Assembly (NCBI RefSeq): GCF_012911875.1
Contig: NZ_JAAXKZ010000009.1
Coordinates: 1 to 64,000 of the forward strand
Reading direction: 5' to 3'
Length of the DNA stretch: 64,000 nucleotides
Source of the DNA: Pseudonocardia bannensis
GTDB lineage: Bacteria > Actinomycetota > Actinomycetes > Mycobacteriales > Pseudonocardiaceae
Shown here: piece after piece, positions 26,797 to 37,472 of the stretch
Numbering within the stretch: the first letter of the stretch is position 1
How the letters are laid out: the number at the start of each line of letters is the position of its first letter
Position numbers and translations under genes: made by a program
The notes under the pieces: generated by a model
Told to the model about the DNA's origin: nothing
Seen by the model: only the letters and a program-made list of their open reading frames with translations
The model's database searches: none

Positions 26797-29562
26797 GTGG
26801 CCAGCAGCTCTCCGGCTCCCGCGCAGGCCTACGCCGCTGCGAAATCTCGCGTCGCTCGTCCGCGACTGACCGAGTTCGTCGCGGGCCTGCCATTCGAACT
26901 CGACGGTTTCCAGCGTGCCGCCTGCGACGCTCTCGAAGGCGGACACGGGGTCCTGGTGTGCGCACCGACCGGCGCGGGAAAGACCGTCGTCGGCGAATTC
27001 GCCGTGCACCTCGCCCTCTCCCAGGGGCTCAAGTGTTTCTACACCACGCCGATCAAGGCGTTGTCGAACCAGAAGTACGCCGACCTGGTCGAGCGCTACG
27101 GCAGTGACGCGGTCGGCCTGCTCACCGGCGACACCAGCGTGAACGGCGACGCCCAGGTGGTCGTGATGACCACCGAGGTGCTCCGCAACATGATCTACGC
27201 CGGTTCGCCGGCGCTGGAGCACCTCGGCTACGTCGTGATGGACGAGGTGCACTACCTGGCCGACCGGTTCCGCGGTGCGGTGTGGGAGGAGGTCATCCTC
27301 CAGCTGCCCGAGCACGTGCAACTGGTCAGCCTGTCGGCGACGGTGAGCAACGCCGAGGAGTTCGGCGACTGGCTCGTCACCGTGCGCGGCGACACCGCCG
27401 TCGTCGTCGACGAACATCGGCCGGTCCCGCTGTGGCAGCACATGATGGTCGGCAACCGGATGCTCGACCTGTTCGCCGGCGAGGACGCCGCCGGTGAGCT
27501 GCAGGTCGACCCCGACCTGGTCCGGCACACCCAGGAGCTCGACCGGCAGAGCTCGATGGCGGTGTGGGACCGCGGGTCCCGCCGCGGCCGCTCCGGCCCG
27601 CCGCGGCGCAACGTCGGGTACCGGCCGCCCTCGCGGATCACGGTGATCGACCGGCTGGACCGGGAGGGGCTGCTACCCGCGATCTTCTTCGTGTTCAGCC
27701 GCGCCGGCTGCGACGCCGCCGTGGGGCAGTGCGTCCGGTCCGGGCTGCGACTGACCACCGACGCCGAGGTCGCCGAGATCCGGCGCATCGTGGAGAAGCA
27801 CACCGGCGACCTGCCGCAGGCCGACCTCGGTGTGCTCGGCTACTGGGAGTGGCGCGAGGCGCTCGAACGGGGCATCGCCGCGCACCACGCCGGCCTGCTG
27901 CCGGCGTTCAAGGAGACCGTCGAGGAGCTGTTCGTCAGGGGCCTGGTGCGCTGCGTGTTCGCCACCGAGACCCTCGCCCTGGGCATCAACATGCCGGCCC
28001 GCACCGTCGTGCTGGAGAAGCTGGTCAAGTACAACGGCGAGTCGCACGTCGAACTGACCCCCGGGGAGTACACCCAGCTCACCGGCCGGGCCGGGCGCCG
28101 CGGCATCGACGTCGAGGGCCACGCCGTCGTCATCTGGCAGCCCGGCGTCGACCCGGTGAAGGTCGCCGGTCTCGCCTCGACCCGCACCTACCCGCTGCGC
28201 AGCTCGTTCCGGCCCGGCTACAACATGGCCGTCAACCTGGTCGGGCAGCTCGGCGTCGAGGCCGCCAGGCAGCTGCTGGAGTCCTCGTTCGGGCAGTTCC
28301 AGGCCGACCGCTCGGTCGTCGGGCTCGCCCGGCGCATCGAGCGCAACAACGAGGCCCTGGCCGGATACGCCGAGTCGATGAGCTGCCACCTCGGCGACTT
28401 CGCCGAGTACGCCGCGCTGCGGCGGAGGGTGTCGGACCGGGAGAAGACGCTGAGCCGTCAGGGGGTGTCCGAACGCCGGGAGGCGGCGGCGGACTCGCTG
28501 CGCGCGCTGCGCCCCGGGGACGTCATCGCGGTGCCCGGCGGCCGGCGTTCGGGGCTCGCGGTGGTGCTCGACCCCGGCGTCAACGGCAACGACGAGCCGC
28601 GCCCCCTGGTGCTGTCGGAGGACCGCTGGTCCGGGCGGCTCTCGGCGGCGGACTTCCCGACGCCGGTCGAGCCGCTGGGCCGGATGCGGCTGCCCCGGCA
28701 CGTCGACCACCGCTCGCCGCAGGCCCGCCGGGACCTGGCCTCGACGCTGCGCAACACCGGCATCCAGGCGCCGACGCAGCAGCGCCGGCGCGCCCGGGGC
28801 GCGGCCGTCGACGACCCCGAGCTGGCCACGCTGCGCCGGGCGCTGCGTGCCCACCCCTGCCACGGCTGCACCGACCGCGAGGCGCACGCGCGCTGGGGTG
28901 AGCGCTACAACCGGCTGGAGCGCGAGACCGAGCAGCTGCGCCAGAAGGTGCGGGCCACGACGCACTCGCTGGCCCGCGCGTTCGACCGGATCCGGGCGCT
29001 GCTGAGCGAGCGTGGGTACATCGGCGGCCCGGACGGTGAGGAGATCACCGAGCACGGTGAACGGCTGGCCCGGTTGTGGGGCGAGTCCGACCTGCTGGCC
29101 GCCGAGTGCCTGCGCAACGGCGTCTGGGAAGGCCTGGAGCCCGCCGAGCTGGCCGCGGTGGTGTCCGCGTTGGTCTACGAGTCGCGCCGGGACGACGGAC
29201 CGATGCCGCGGGTGCCCTCCGGGCCGGTGTCCGAGGCGCTCGCCGACACGATGCGGATCTGGTCGGATCTGGAGGCCGACGAGCGGCGCCACAAGGTGGA
29301 CCGGACCCGCGAGCCCGATCTCGGGTTCGCCTGGCCGATGCAGCGGTGGGCCCGTGGCGAGTCGCTGTCGCAGGTGCTGGCCGCGGCGAGCCAGAACGGT
29401 CACGAGCTCTCGGCCGGCGACTTCGTGCGCTGGTGCCGGCAGGTTCTCGACCTCCTCGACCAGATCGCCGGGGTCGCCGGCCGGAGGACCCCGGTCGGGC
29501 GGTCGGCGACGCAGGCGGTAGCGGCGATCCGGCGCGGAGTGGTCGCGGTCGGCGCGGTGTGA
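26797..29562 (+). CDS. helY: DEAD/DEAH-box (Ski2-like) RNA helicase HelY
   Basis: Large helicase of 921 residues related to mycobacterial HelY and yeast Ski2. Walker A CAPTGAGKTVVGEF, motif Ib TPIKALSNQKY, DEVH box VMDEVHYLADR, SAT motif LVSLSATVSNAEEFG, and the C-terminal QLTGRAGRRGIDVEGHAVV motif VI are present, followed by the DSHCT region. The GTG at 26797 matches the mycobacterial start best; a GTG at 26764 would add 11 residues. Spacing to the GGAGG is only 1 nt, so the start is not certain. It probably unwinds RNA. Confidence 0.92.
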   Translation: MASSSPAPAQAYAAAKSRVARPRLTEFVAGLPFELDGFQRAACDALEGGHGVLVCAPTGAGKTVVGEFAVHLALSQGLKCFYTTPIKALSNQKYADLVERYGSDAVGLLTGDTSVNGDAQVVVMTTEVLRNMIYAGSPALEHLGYVVMDEVHYLADRFRGAVWEEVILQLPEHVQLVSLSATVSNAEEFGDWLVTVRGDTAVVVDEHRPVPLWQHMMVGNRMLDLFAGEDAAGELQVDPDLVRHTQELDRQSSMAVWDRGSRRGRSGPPRRNVGYRPPSRITVIDRLDREGLLPAIFFVFSRAGCDAAVGQCVRSGLRLTTDAEVAEIRRIVEKHTGDLPQADLGVLGYWEWREALERGIAAHHAGLLPAFKETVEELFVRGLVRCVFATETLALGINMPARTVVLEKLVKYNGESHVELTPGEYTQLTGRAGRRGIDVEGHAVVIWQPGVDPVKVAGLASTRTYPLRSSFRPGYNMAVNLVGQLGVEAARQLLESSFGQFQADRSVVGLARRIERNNEALAGYAESMSCHLGDFAEYAALRRRVSDREKTLSRQGVSERREAAADSLRALRPGDVIAVPGGRRSGLAVVLDPGVNGNDEPRPLVLSEDRWSGRLSAADFPTPVEPLGRMRLPRHVDHRSPQARRDLASTLRNTGIQAPTQQRRRARGAAVDDPELATLRRALRAHPCHGCTDREAHARWGERYNRLERETEQLRQKVRATTHSLARAFDRIRALLSERGYIGGPDGEEITEHGERLARLWGESDLLAAECLRNGVWEGLEPAELAAVVSALVYESRRDDGPMPRVPSGPVSEALADTMRIWSDLEADERRHKVDRTREPDLGFAWPMQRWARGESLSQVLAAASQNGHELSAGDFVRWCRQVLDLLDQIAGVAGRRTPVGRSATQAVAAIRRGVVAVGAV

Positions 29563-29663
29563 CGTCCCCGGTCCTCATGGGTGATCGACGTGCCGGTACC
29601 ACTGCCCCCGGTGTCACCGCTGTGCTTTGATCGCCGGACCAGCAGGCACGAGGAAGGTCGGCG

Positions 29664-30329
29664 ATGAGCACCCCCCAGGGCCCGAACCCCCCGCACGGCA
29701 ACCCGTCCGAGCAGGGCGCCACCGGCCCGTCGGGCTCGGTGGACCGGCCCACCGACCAGCCCACGTGGGGTCAGCAGCCGCCCGGCGGCTGGGGGCAGCC
29801 GGGCGCCGATCCCGCCGGTCAGCAGAGCCGGGACCCCCAGCAGACGACCGTGTGGGGCCAGCCGGGCTGGGGCGACCAGCAGGCGGCCACGCAGCAGAAC
29901 TGGGGCCAGCCGGCGTGGGGTCAGCAGCCGCAGGGCTGGGGTCAGCAGCCGGCCGCCGAGCAGCAGTGGGGCCAACCGGGCTGGGGCCAGGGCACCCAGC
30001 AGGCCCCCGCCGGGGGCGGGAAGAGCCCGCTGCCGTGGATCGTGCTCGCCGCGGTCGTCGTGGTGCTCGGTGTCGTCGGCGTGGTCGGGTTCTGGAAGCC
30101 CGGCTACTTCGTCGATCGGGTGTTCGACCAGGCGGCGCTGCAGAGCGGCGTCGAGCTGATCCTCACCCGTGACTACGGGCACGAGGTCTCCGGCGTGAGC
30201 TGCGCGGCGAACATCGAGGTGGCCACCGGCACCACCTTCACCTGCGACGCGACCGTCGACGGCGAGCGGTTGAAGGTGCCGGTCCGGGTCACCAGCGACG
30301 GCGGCGACTACGAGGTCGGCCGGGTCTGA
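29664..30329 (+). CDS. DUF4333 membrane protein with Trp/Gly/Gln repeats
   Basis: Protein of 221 residues. Residues 1-120 are disordered and rich in a degenerate WGQPGWGQQ-type repeat; residues 124-146 form a single membrane helix (WIVLAAVVVVLGVVGVVGF); the extracytoplasmic end matches the small DUF4333 domain, with VSGVSCAANIEVATGTTFTCDATVDGERLKVPVRVTS and two cysteines that could pair. Function unknown. GAGGAAGG gives a clear ribosome site. It is common in actinobacteria and probably displayed on the outer face of the membrane. Confidence 0.8.
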   Translation: MSTPQGPNPPHGNPSEQGATGPSGSVDRPTDQPTWGQQPPGGWGQPGADPAGQQSRDPQQTTVWGQPGWGDQQAATQQNWGQPAWGQQPQGWGQQPAAEQQWGQPGWGQGTQQAPAGGGKSPLPWIVLAAVVVVLGVVGVVGFWKPGYFVDRVFDQAALQSGVELILTRDYGHEVSGVSCAANIEVATGTTFTCDATVDGERLKVPVRVTSDGGDYEVGRV

Positions 30330-30384
30330 CACCGGTCCGCGATCGGGCGGCACGCACCCGGGGGCGTGGTCGAGAATCCCGACC

Positions 30385-31617
30385 GTGCCCCTCGACCCGA
30401 TCGCCGTAGCCACCCTTCCCGCCGACGAGCTGCGCGCCGCGCACACCCTGTTCGCCAGGGCCCTGCACCGCCGGCCGGTGACCGACGACGGGTGGTCGTG
30501 GACGGAGCGTTCCTACGTTCCCGAGCGCACCGTCGGCGTGCACGTCGGCGGTGCGCTTGCCGGCACCGCGACCTCGTTCCCGACCCGGACCGCGGTGCCG
30601 GGCGGCGCCGCGCTGCCCACCGCGGCCGTGACCAGGGTCGGGGTGCGGGCCGACCACACCCGGCGCGGGCTGCTCTCGGCCATGATGCGTCACCAGCTCG
30701 CCGACGCCGCCGAGCGCGGGGAGGTGCTGGCGACCCTGCGGGCCAGCGAGACCCGCATCTACGGCCGCTTCGGCTACGGGGTGGCCAGCCGGGGCCGCAC
30801 CGTACGGGTACGGGCCCGGGGCGCCGGCTGGCGCGCCGGTGCCCCGGCGGGCGGGACGGTGCGGCTGCTGGACCCCGACGAGGTCGTCTGCACGCTCGCC
30901 GCGCTGCACGACCGGCTGACCCTGCGCCGCCCCGGCGCGATGACGCGCCCGGACGGCTGGTGGTCGGTCCAGTACGGGCGGCGCCTCGCCGACCGAGAGC
31001 CCGTGCAGGTCGCCGTGCACGCCGGAGCGGACGGCGACGACGGATTCGCCGTGTGGACGATCCGGGAGTCCGGCGCCGGGTTCGGGGAGAACACGGCCCG
31101 GCTCGAGGACCTGCACGCGGCCGACGCCGGGGCGGTCGCCGGGCTGTGGCGGTTCCTGCTCGGGCTCGACCTGCTCGTCGACGTCGAGGGTTGGCTACGC
31201 CCGCTCGACGAGCCGCTGGAACTGCTGCTCGCCGACCCGCGGGACTGCACGACCACCGCGGTCGCCGACGAGACCTGGCTGCGGCTGGTCGACGTCACGG
31301 CCGCGCTGGACGCCCGCGCCTGGAGCCCGGCGGATCCCGTGCTGCTCGCCGTGCACGACGCGGTGCTGCCGCGCAACGCCGGGATCTACCGGATCGGCCC
31401 CGGCGGCGTCACGCGGCTCGACGGCGAGACCAGGCTGCACCTGGAGCCGCAGCTGGAATGCGACGTGGCGGCGCTGTCCATGGCCTACCTCGGTGACCGG
31501 ACGCCGTCGGAGCTGGCCGGGAGCGGGTGGTGGCGGGTGCACGACGCGGCCGCCCTGAACCGCGCGGACGTGCTGTTCCGGACCACCGCGACCCCGTGGT
31601 GCGGCACGTTCTTCTGA
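30385..31617 (+). CDS. Eis-like GNAT N-acetyltransferase
   Basis: Three-part acetyltransferase of 410 residues, Eis family: an N-terminal GNAT (RVGVRADHTRRGLLSAMMRHQL, the acetyl-CoA loop), a second GNAT-like domain, and a C-terminal SCP2-like lobe ending WCGTFF with the C-terminal carboxylate used for catalysis in Eis. Mycobacterial Eis acetylates lysines and aminoglycosides; the substrate here is not known. GAGAAT at 30372-30377 lies 7 nt before GTG 30385, so the message is probably leaderless. Convergent with the exonuclease gene, 10 nt apart. Confidence 0.85.
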   Translation: MPLDPIAVATLPADELRAAHTLFARALHRRPVTDDGWSWTERSYVPERTVGVHVGGALAGTATSFPTRTAVPGGAALPTAAVTRVGVRADHTRRGLLSAMMRHQLADAAERGEVLATLRASETRIYGRFGYGVASRGRTVRVRARGAGWRAGAPAGGTVRLLDPDEVVCTLAALHDRLTLRRPGAMTRPDGWWSVQYGRRLADREPVQVAVHAGADGDDGFAVWTIRESGAGFGENTARLEDLHAADAGAVAGLWRFLLGLDLLVDVEGWLRPLDEPLELLLADPRDCTTTAVADETWLRLVDVTAALDARAWSPADPVLLAVHDAVLPRNAGIYRIGPGGVTRLDGETRLHLEPQLECDVAALSMAYLGDRTPSELAGSGWWRVHDAAALNRADVLFRTTATPWCGTFF

Positions 31618-31627
31618 AGCGGGCGGG

Positions 31628-32623
31628 TCAGCGGCGCAGCGCGGCGGTCAGCCGGCCCACCGAGGTGCCCAGCCCCCACCGCTCCGCCAGCGACGCCAGC
31701 CGCTCCGGGTCGGCGGGCTCGGCGGGCAGCGCGTCGGGACGGTCCAGCCGCACCGGGGCGTCCTGCGCCACCCGGACCACCGGTTCCACGACGGCCAGGT
31801 AGCCGGCCGCGGCGGCCAGCTTCGTGCGCACCGGGGCGCTGAGCCGGGAGTCGGTGCGGTCCAGGACACCGGCCTGCAGGTCGGCCCACGAGTCGAACCG
31901 CGAGACCAGGGTGGCCGCGGTCTTGGCGCCGACCCCGGGAACGCCGGGCAGGCCGTCGGAGGGGTCGCCGCGCAGCATCGCGAGCTCGGCGTAGGCCTCA
32001 CCGGCCCGGCTCACCGGGACCCCGTACTTCTCCGCGACCTCCACCGGGCCCAGCGTCTCCGCCTTGGCCAGCCCGCGGCCCACGTAGATCAGCCGGACCG
32101 GGGTCGGGGAGTCCCGGACGACCTGCATCAGGTCGCGGTCGCCGCTGACCACCTGCACGGCGTCGTCGCGCTCGGTGGCGGCGAGCGTCCCGATCACGTC
32201 GTCGGCCTCGTAGCCCTCGGCGCCGCCGGTGGCGATCCCGACCGCGTCGAGCACCTCGAGCAGCACCGGGACCTGCGGGGCGAGGGTGTCGGGGACCTCC
32301 TCCGGGATGCCGGCGGGCGCGCCGGCCAGGGCCGAACCGCCATTGCCGCCGCCATTGCCGCCGTCGTTGCCCGCCACGCGGTGCGCCTTGTACGACGGCA
32401 GCGCCTCGACCCGGAACGCCGGGCGCCAGTCGAGGTCCAGGCAGGCCACCAGCCGGGTGGGACGCCGTTCGGTGACGAGGCGGGCGACCATGTCGCAGAA
32501 CCCGCGAACGGCGTTGACCGGAGTGCCGTCCGGGGCGGTCACCGACTCCGGTACCCCGTAGTAGGCGCGGAAGTACAGGCTCGCGGCGTCCAGCAGCATC
32601 AGCGACGCGGGTGGCAGGGTCAC
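31628..32623 (-). CDS. 5'-3' exonuclease (FEN/PolI N-terminal type)
   Basis: Stand-alone 5'-nuclease of 331 residues. Metal-binding blocks are visible: [13 protein letters not shown] at the N-terminus, [37 protein letters not shown], and the helix-hairpin-helix [22 protein letters not shown]. Between YKAHR and the next conserved block, in the helical-arch region, there is a Gly/Asn-rich insertion ([12 protein letters not shown]). GTG 32623 is preferred; ATG 32599 is possible. It probably trims RNA or flap DNA alongside PolI. Confidence 0.85.
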   Translation of the reverse strand: MTLPPASLMLLDAASLYFRAYYGVPESVTAPDGTPVNAVRGFCDMVARLVTERRPTRLVACLDLDWRPAFRVEALPSYKAHRVAGNDGGNGGGNGGSALAGAPAGIPEEVPDTLAPQVPVLLEVLDAVGIATGGAEGYEADDVIGTLAATERDDAVQVVSGDRDLMQVVRDSPTPVRLIYVGRGLAKAETLGPVEVAEKYGVPVSRAGEAYAELAMLRGDPSDGLPGVPGVGAKTAATLVSRFDSWADLQAGVLDRTDSRLSAPVRTKLAAAAGYLAVVEPVVRVAQDAPVRLDRPDALPAEPADPERLASLAERWGLGTSVGRLTAALRR

Positions 32624-32702
32624 GGCCGCACAGCTTGCCAGGTGCTCGCGCCCCCCGGCGACCCGCAGGATCGCTCCTCCCGAGCCCGAATACCCTGCCG
32701 GT

Positions 32703-33830
<1,128 letters not shown>

Positions 33831-33842
33831 CCCGGCCACCGG

Positions 33843-33862
33843 CCCGCGACACCGAACGCGGG
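33843..33862. terminator. Possible hairpin between convergent genes
   Basis: CCCGCG at 33843-33848 and CGCGGG at 33857-33862 form a 6-bp stem with an 8-nt loop in the 42-bp gap between the convergent peptidase and SGNH genes. The stem is short and no T-run follows, so it is only a candidate. Confidence 0.3.
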
Positions 33863-33872
33863 ACGGGAGCGG

Positions 33873-34976
33873 TCAGGCGGCGGCCGGGGCCGGGGCGGCC
33901 GTCTCGGCGTGCAGGCGGCCGTCCGGGCCCACCAGGCAGGCCGCACGCCGGTCTCCGCCGCGGACGAACTCGCCCAGGCAGCCACCGATCTGCGCGTGCC
34001 CCGTCGCGCTGGGATGGAACGACTCCTGGAACAGGTGCAGGCCGATCGCGTCGAGCCTGCCGTACACCAGGGCCCGCGGATCCACCGTGATCCGCCGCTG
34101 CCACTCCGCGTCCCGCGTGGGCCGGCTGCACGCCTCGTAGCCCTCGGTGGCACGGGACAGGTCGAGGAACCGGACGCCGGCGCGGTCGGCGACCGCGGCC
34201 AGCGTCGCGGACAGCTCGGGGAACAGGGCCGTGCGGCCCCACTCGGCGTCGGCCCGGCTGTACGGGCAGCCCTCGACCCCGTGCAGCGGGCCCATCTTCT
34301 CGGTGATGGGGGAGGCGTAGGAGGCGAGCACGAAGGCGTACGCCGCGTCGGCGTATCCGGCCCGGCGCATCGCCGCGCGCACGTCGGCCACCGCTGCCTC
34401 GACCTTCGGCGCGAGCGCGGCCATCCGCTCCGCCAGGCGCGGCCCGATCGTGTTGCGGCAGGGCCCGACGGTCGGGTCGACGAACGTGCGGATGCAGGCG
34501 ACCGCGGTGGCGGTCAGCGCGACGTCGTCGTTCGCGCCGATCTGCAGCGTCACCGCCGTGACCCGGTGGCGGGTGGCGACCTCGACGAGCCGCTCCGCCT
34601 GCGAGCCCTCGGTGTGCTGGGTCGACGTGCCGAACCGCACCTGCGTGGTGTCGGCCCCGGAACAGGCGAGGTTCACCGATGCGTCGGCCAGGCCGGTGTG
34701 GTGCACGTATGCGGCGGGCGAGCGGTGGCACCAGTTGCCGTTCTCGCCGCGGGTGCCCGGCTCGTAGTCCTCGGCGCCCTCCCCGGACGCGGTGCTGTCG
34801 CCCAGCGCGACGACGGCGGTGGGCCGCGGATCCGCGGCCGGTCGGGCGGCGGCCGGGACGGCGCTCAGCAACCCGGCCGCGAGGCCGGCGGCGAGCACGG
34901 CGAGTACGGCGAGGACACGACGGGCTGCGGGCACGGGGCTGACGCTAACCACCTCCCACGCGGCTGAACAGGACAC
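33873..34976 (-). CDS. Secreted SGNH/GDSL hydrolase
   Basis: SGNH-hydrolase of 367 residues. A signal peptide is visible (RRVLAVLAVLAAGLAAGLLSAVPAAA-like hydrophobic core ending Ala-x-Ala), then block I VALGDSTASGEGA with the nucleophile Ser, block III IGANDD, and block V with the Asp and His near FHPSATGHAQIG. Several Cys pairs suggest disulfides in the secreted protein. It resembles secreted esterases/lipases of actinomycetes; substrate unknown. GTG 34976 has an AGGA about 9 nt upstream; GTG 34952 is an alternative start. Divergent from the PspC gene. Confidence 0.82.
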   Translation of the reverse strand: MSCSAAWEVVSVSPVPAARRVLAVLAVLAAGLAAGLLSAVPAAARPAADPRPTAVVALGDSTASGEGAEDYEPGTRGENGNWCHRSPAAYVHHTGLADASVNLACSGADTTQVRFGTSTQHTEGSQAERLVEVATRHRVTAVTLQIGANDDVALTATAVACIRTFVDPTVGPCRNTIGPRLAERMAALAPKVEAAVADVRAAMRRAGYADAAYAFVLASYASPITEKMGPLHGVEGCPYSRADAEWGRTALFPELSATLAAVADRAGVRFLDLSRATEGYEACSRPTRDAEWQRRITVDPRALVYGRLDAIGLHLFQESFHPSATGHAQIGGCLGEFVRGGDRRAACLVGPDGRLHAETAAPAPAAA

Positions 34977-35184
34977 TCACCGTGTCCTGGGGACAACTCC
35001 GGCGCGCCCCACCTCCGGGAGCAACCCGACATCACCGTGCGCCACCGGAGATCATCCGTCCGGCCGAACGATCGGCTCCGGGGAACCCCGAGATCGTCTC
35101 CGGACGTTCACCGAGGACAGGCCCTCCCGGACACGGGAGAGTGGAGTTCAGCGGCGAGATCCGCCGCTCAGGAAGGAGCCATCG

Positions 35185-35373
35185 GTGGCATCGACCCTCA
35201 CCCGTCCCCGGCACGGGAAGGTCATCGCCGGCGTCTGCGCCGGTCTGGCGGAGCGTTTCGGCTGGAACCCCAACATGGTCCGGCTGGCGTTCCTGCTGTC
35301 CTGCCTGCTGCCCGGCCCGCAGTTCATCCTCTACATCGTGCTGTGGGTGCTCATGCCCAAGCGGCCCTACTGA
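35185..35373 (+). CDS. PspC-domain membrane protein
   Basis: Sixty-two residues with the PspC domain: TRPRHGKVIAGVCAGLAERFGWNPNMVRLAFLLSCLLPGPQFILYIVLWVLMPKR. One helix-rich head and one membrane segment. GTG 35185 is preceded by AGGAAGGA. PspC proteins are envelope-stress factors in other bacteria; this one stands alone. Family assignment is secure, role is inferred. Confidence 0.9.
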   Translation: MASTLTRPRHGKVIAGVCAGLAERFGWNPNMVRLAFLLSCLLPGPQFILYIVLWVLMPKRPY

Positions 35374-35543
35374 CCGGCGTCCGTCGGGTGCTCGACGAGG
35401 CCCGCTCGCCGCGGCCACCGCATGATCATCGGTTCCGGGATATCCGAGGCACCGGTGCAGCAGGTGTCCCGATTCTGCTGACCACGCGCGGGCGGGCCGG
35501 ACAGGGCGGGCCACCGGAACGCGCAGTGCGGTAGACCTGAGCG

Positions 35544-37109
35544 GTGACCCGTACCCTGCTGATCGGCGTCCGGGTGCTCGACCCGGCCGCCGGCCCCGCG
35601 ACCTCCGCGTGCGAGACGGTCGACGGGCGGATCAGCTGGATCGGCTCGGCTGCCGATGCCCGTGAGCGGGCCCGCTCCGGCGACCCCGTCGAGGTTCACA
35701 CCTACGACGGGGCCGTCGTCGCGCCGGCGTTCGTCGACGCGCACGTCCACACCACCGCGTCCGGACTGCTCGTCGACGGGCTCGATCTCACGTGCGCCCG
35801 CTCGCCGCACGACGTCCTCGACGCGGTCGCGGCCCGGGCCGCGACCCGGCCCGGCACGGTGATCTGGGGCCACGGCTGGGAGGACAACCGCTGGTCCCCG
35901 GCCCGGCCACCGACCCGCACCGAGCTCGACCGGGCGGCCGGTGGTGTCCCGGTCTACCTCAGCCGCATCGACGTGCACTCCGCGCTGGTGTCCTCCGCGC
36001 TGCTGGACCGGGCCGCGGCGGCGGTCGGTGCGCCCGGCTGGTCGGCCGACGGTCCGCTGTCCGCCGACGCCCACCACCACGTGCGGCGGGCCGCCCTCGC
36101 CGCCATCGACCCCACCCAGCGCCGCGCCGCGCAGCGGGCGTTCCTCACCGACGTGGCCGCGCGCGGTGTTGCGGTCGTCCACGAATGTGCCGGGCCGGAC
36201 ATCTCCGGCCACGAGGACCTGGCCGGCCTGCTCGTGCTCGACACCGGCGTCGACGTGGTCGGGTACTGGGGCGAACCCGTCGCGACCGCCGCGCAGGCCC
36301 GGGAGCTGCTGGCGGCGACCGGCGCCCGCGGCCTGGCCGGGGACCTGTTCGTCGACGGTTCGCTCGGGTCCCGCACCGCCGCGCTGCGCGCCCCGTACGC
36401 CGACGCCCCCGGATGCACCGGCAACCGCTACCTCGACGCCGCGGCCATCGGCATCCACCTCGCCGCGTGCTCCGCGGCCGGGGTGCAGGCCGGCTTCCAC
36501 GTGATCGGCGACGCCGCCGCCGACCTCGTCCTCGACGGGCTCGCCGAGGCGGCCCGCATCGTCTCCCCGGCGACCGTGCGGGCCGCACGGCACCGGCTCG
36601 AACACCTGGAGATGGTCGATCCCGATCAGGCGGCGCGGCTGGCCGCGCTCGGCGTGGTCGCGAGCGTGCAGCCCGCCTTCGACGCGGCGTGGGGCGGGCC
36701 CACCGGGATGTACGCCGCCCGGTTGGGCCCGGCGCGGGCGGCGGCGATGAACCCCTTCGCGACGCTGCACGCCGCGGGGGTGAGCCTGGCGTTCGGCTCC
36801 GACTCACCGGTCACCCCGGTCGACCCGTGGGGCACGGTGCGCGCCGCGACCGGGCACACCCGTCCCGCGTCGGCGGTCGGCGCTGACGTCGCCCTGGGTG
36901 CCCACACGGCCGGCGGGTACCGCGCGGCCGGGGTCGACGACCCGGTGGCCGGGCGGCTGGTGGTGGGCGCGCCGGCGAGCTACACGGTGTGGGACGGTGC
37001 CGGCCCGCTGGACGGGGTCGCCGCGAGCCCGAGGTGCCTGCGCACCGTGCACCGGGGCCGGGTGCTGTTCGAGGCGGCGACGGACCGGCCGAGCGTCCGG
37101 CCCGCCTGA
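35544..37109 (+). CDS. Amidohydrolase family 3 protein (YtcJ-like)
   Basis: Metal-dependent amidohydrolase of 521 residues. The HxH motif is DAHVHTTA; later metal ligands are plausible in VHECAG, AGFHVIGDAA, RHRLEHLEMV and the final FGSDSPV. The N-terminal beta-sandwich (TLLIGVRVLDP) and C-terminal DYTVWD-like strand are intact. YtcJ-group enzymes hydrolyse amides of unknown metabolites. TAGACC at 35532-35537 is 6 nt before GTG 35544, suggesting a leaderless start. Confidence 0.85.
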   Translation: MTRTLLIGVRVLDPAAGPATSACETVDGRISWIGSAADARERARSGDPVEVHTYDGAVVAPAFVDAHVHTTASGLLVDGLDLTCARSPHDVLDAVAARAATRPGTVIWGHGWEDNRWSPARPPTRTELDRAAGGVPVYLSRIDVHSALVSSALLDRAAAAVGAPGWSADGPLSADAHHHVRRAALAAIDPTQRRAAQRAFLTDVAARGVAVVHECAGPDISGHEDLAGLLVLDTGVDVVGYWGEPVATAAQARELLAATGARGLAGDLFVDGSLGSRTAALRAPYADAPGCTGNRYLDAAAIGIHLAACSAAGVQAGFHVIGDAAADLVLDGLAEAARIVSPATVRAARHRLEHLEMVDPDQAARLAALGVVASVQPAFDAAWGGPTGMYAARLGPARAAAMNPFATLHAAGVSLAFGSDSPVTPVDPWGTVRAATGHTRPASAVGADVALGAHTAGGYRAAGVDDPVAGRLVVGAPASYTVWDGAGPLDGVAASPRCLRTVHRGRVLFEAATDRPSVRPA

Positions 37110-37333
37110 TCGAGGTCCGGGCGCCGGCAACCGGGCCACCGCGGTTCCGGCGTCTCGAGCGCTGATCGTCTCGCCGGGGCGTCGGCGCCCGGTGCGCACG
37201 GCCCGGCCCGACCGGTGGCTCCCGTCGCGGAGGCCGGCGACCGCGGCCGGCGCCGCCTTCGGGGGTCTGCCCCACCCGGTCCGGGGGCCACCGGTACCCC
37301 GGGACCGGCCCGACCTGTGGCACCATTGCCCTC

Positions 37334-37414
37334 GTGATCGACCGGACCAGCCGCCGCCCGCTCGCCGGGTGCTGCTGTCCGGGGTGTCGTCGCAGCTGTC
37401 GCTGTCACAGCTGA
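37334..37414 (+). CDS. Polycysteine leader ORF (26 codons), possible attenuator
   Basis: A 26-codon ORF opens at GTG 37334 and ends TGA 37412-37414: VIDRTSRRPL then AGCCCPGCRRSCRCHS, with six cysteines, three consecutive. A CACCAT -10-like box at 37321-37326 is 7 nt before the GTG, so it would be leaderless. It lies alone in a 363-bp gap (37110-37472) before a PIG-L deacetylase of the mycothiol-enzyme fold. Polycysteine leaderless ORFs act as cysteine-responsive attenuators in mycobacteria. The gap holds nothing else I can support; a weak TGCGAT box 6 nt before the deacetylase ATG could be a second promoter. Confidence 0.5.
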   Translation: MIDRTSRRPLAGCCCPGCRRSCRCHS

Positions 37415-37472
37415 CCACCCCGGACCCGTCCATCCTGCCGCCCCGGCGGCCCACACCGTCTGCGATCACCTC

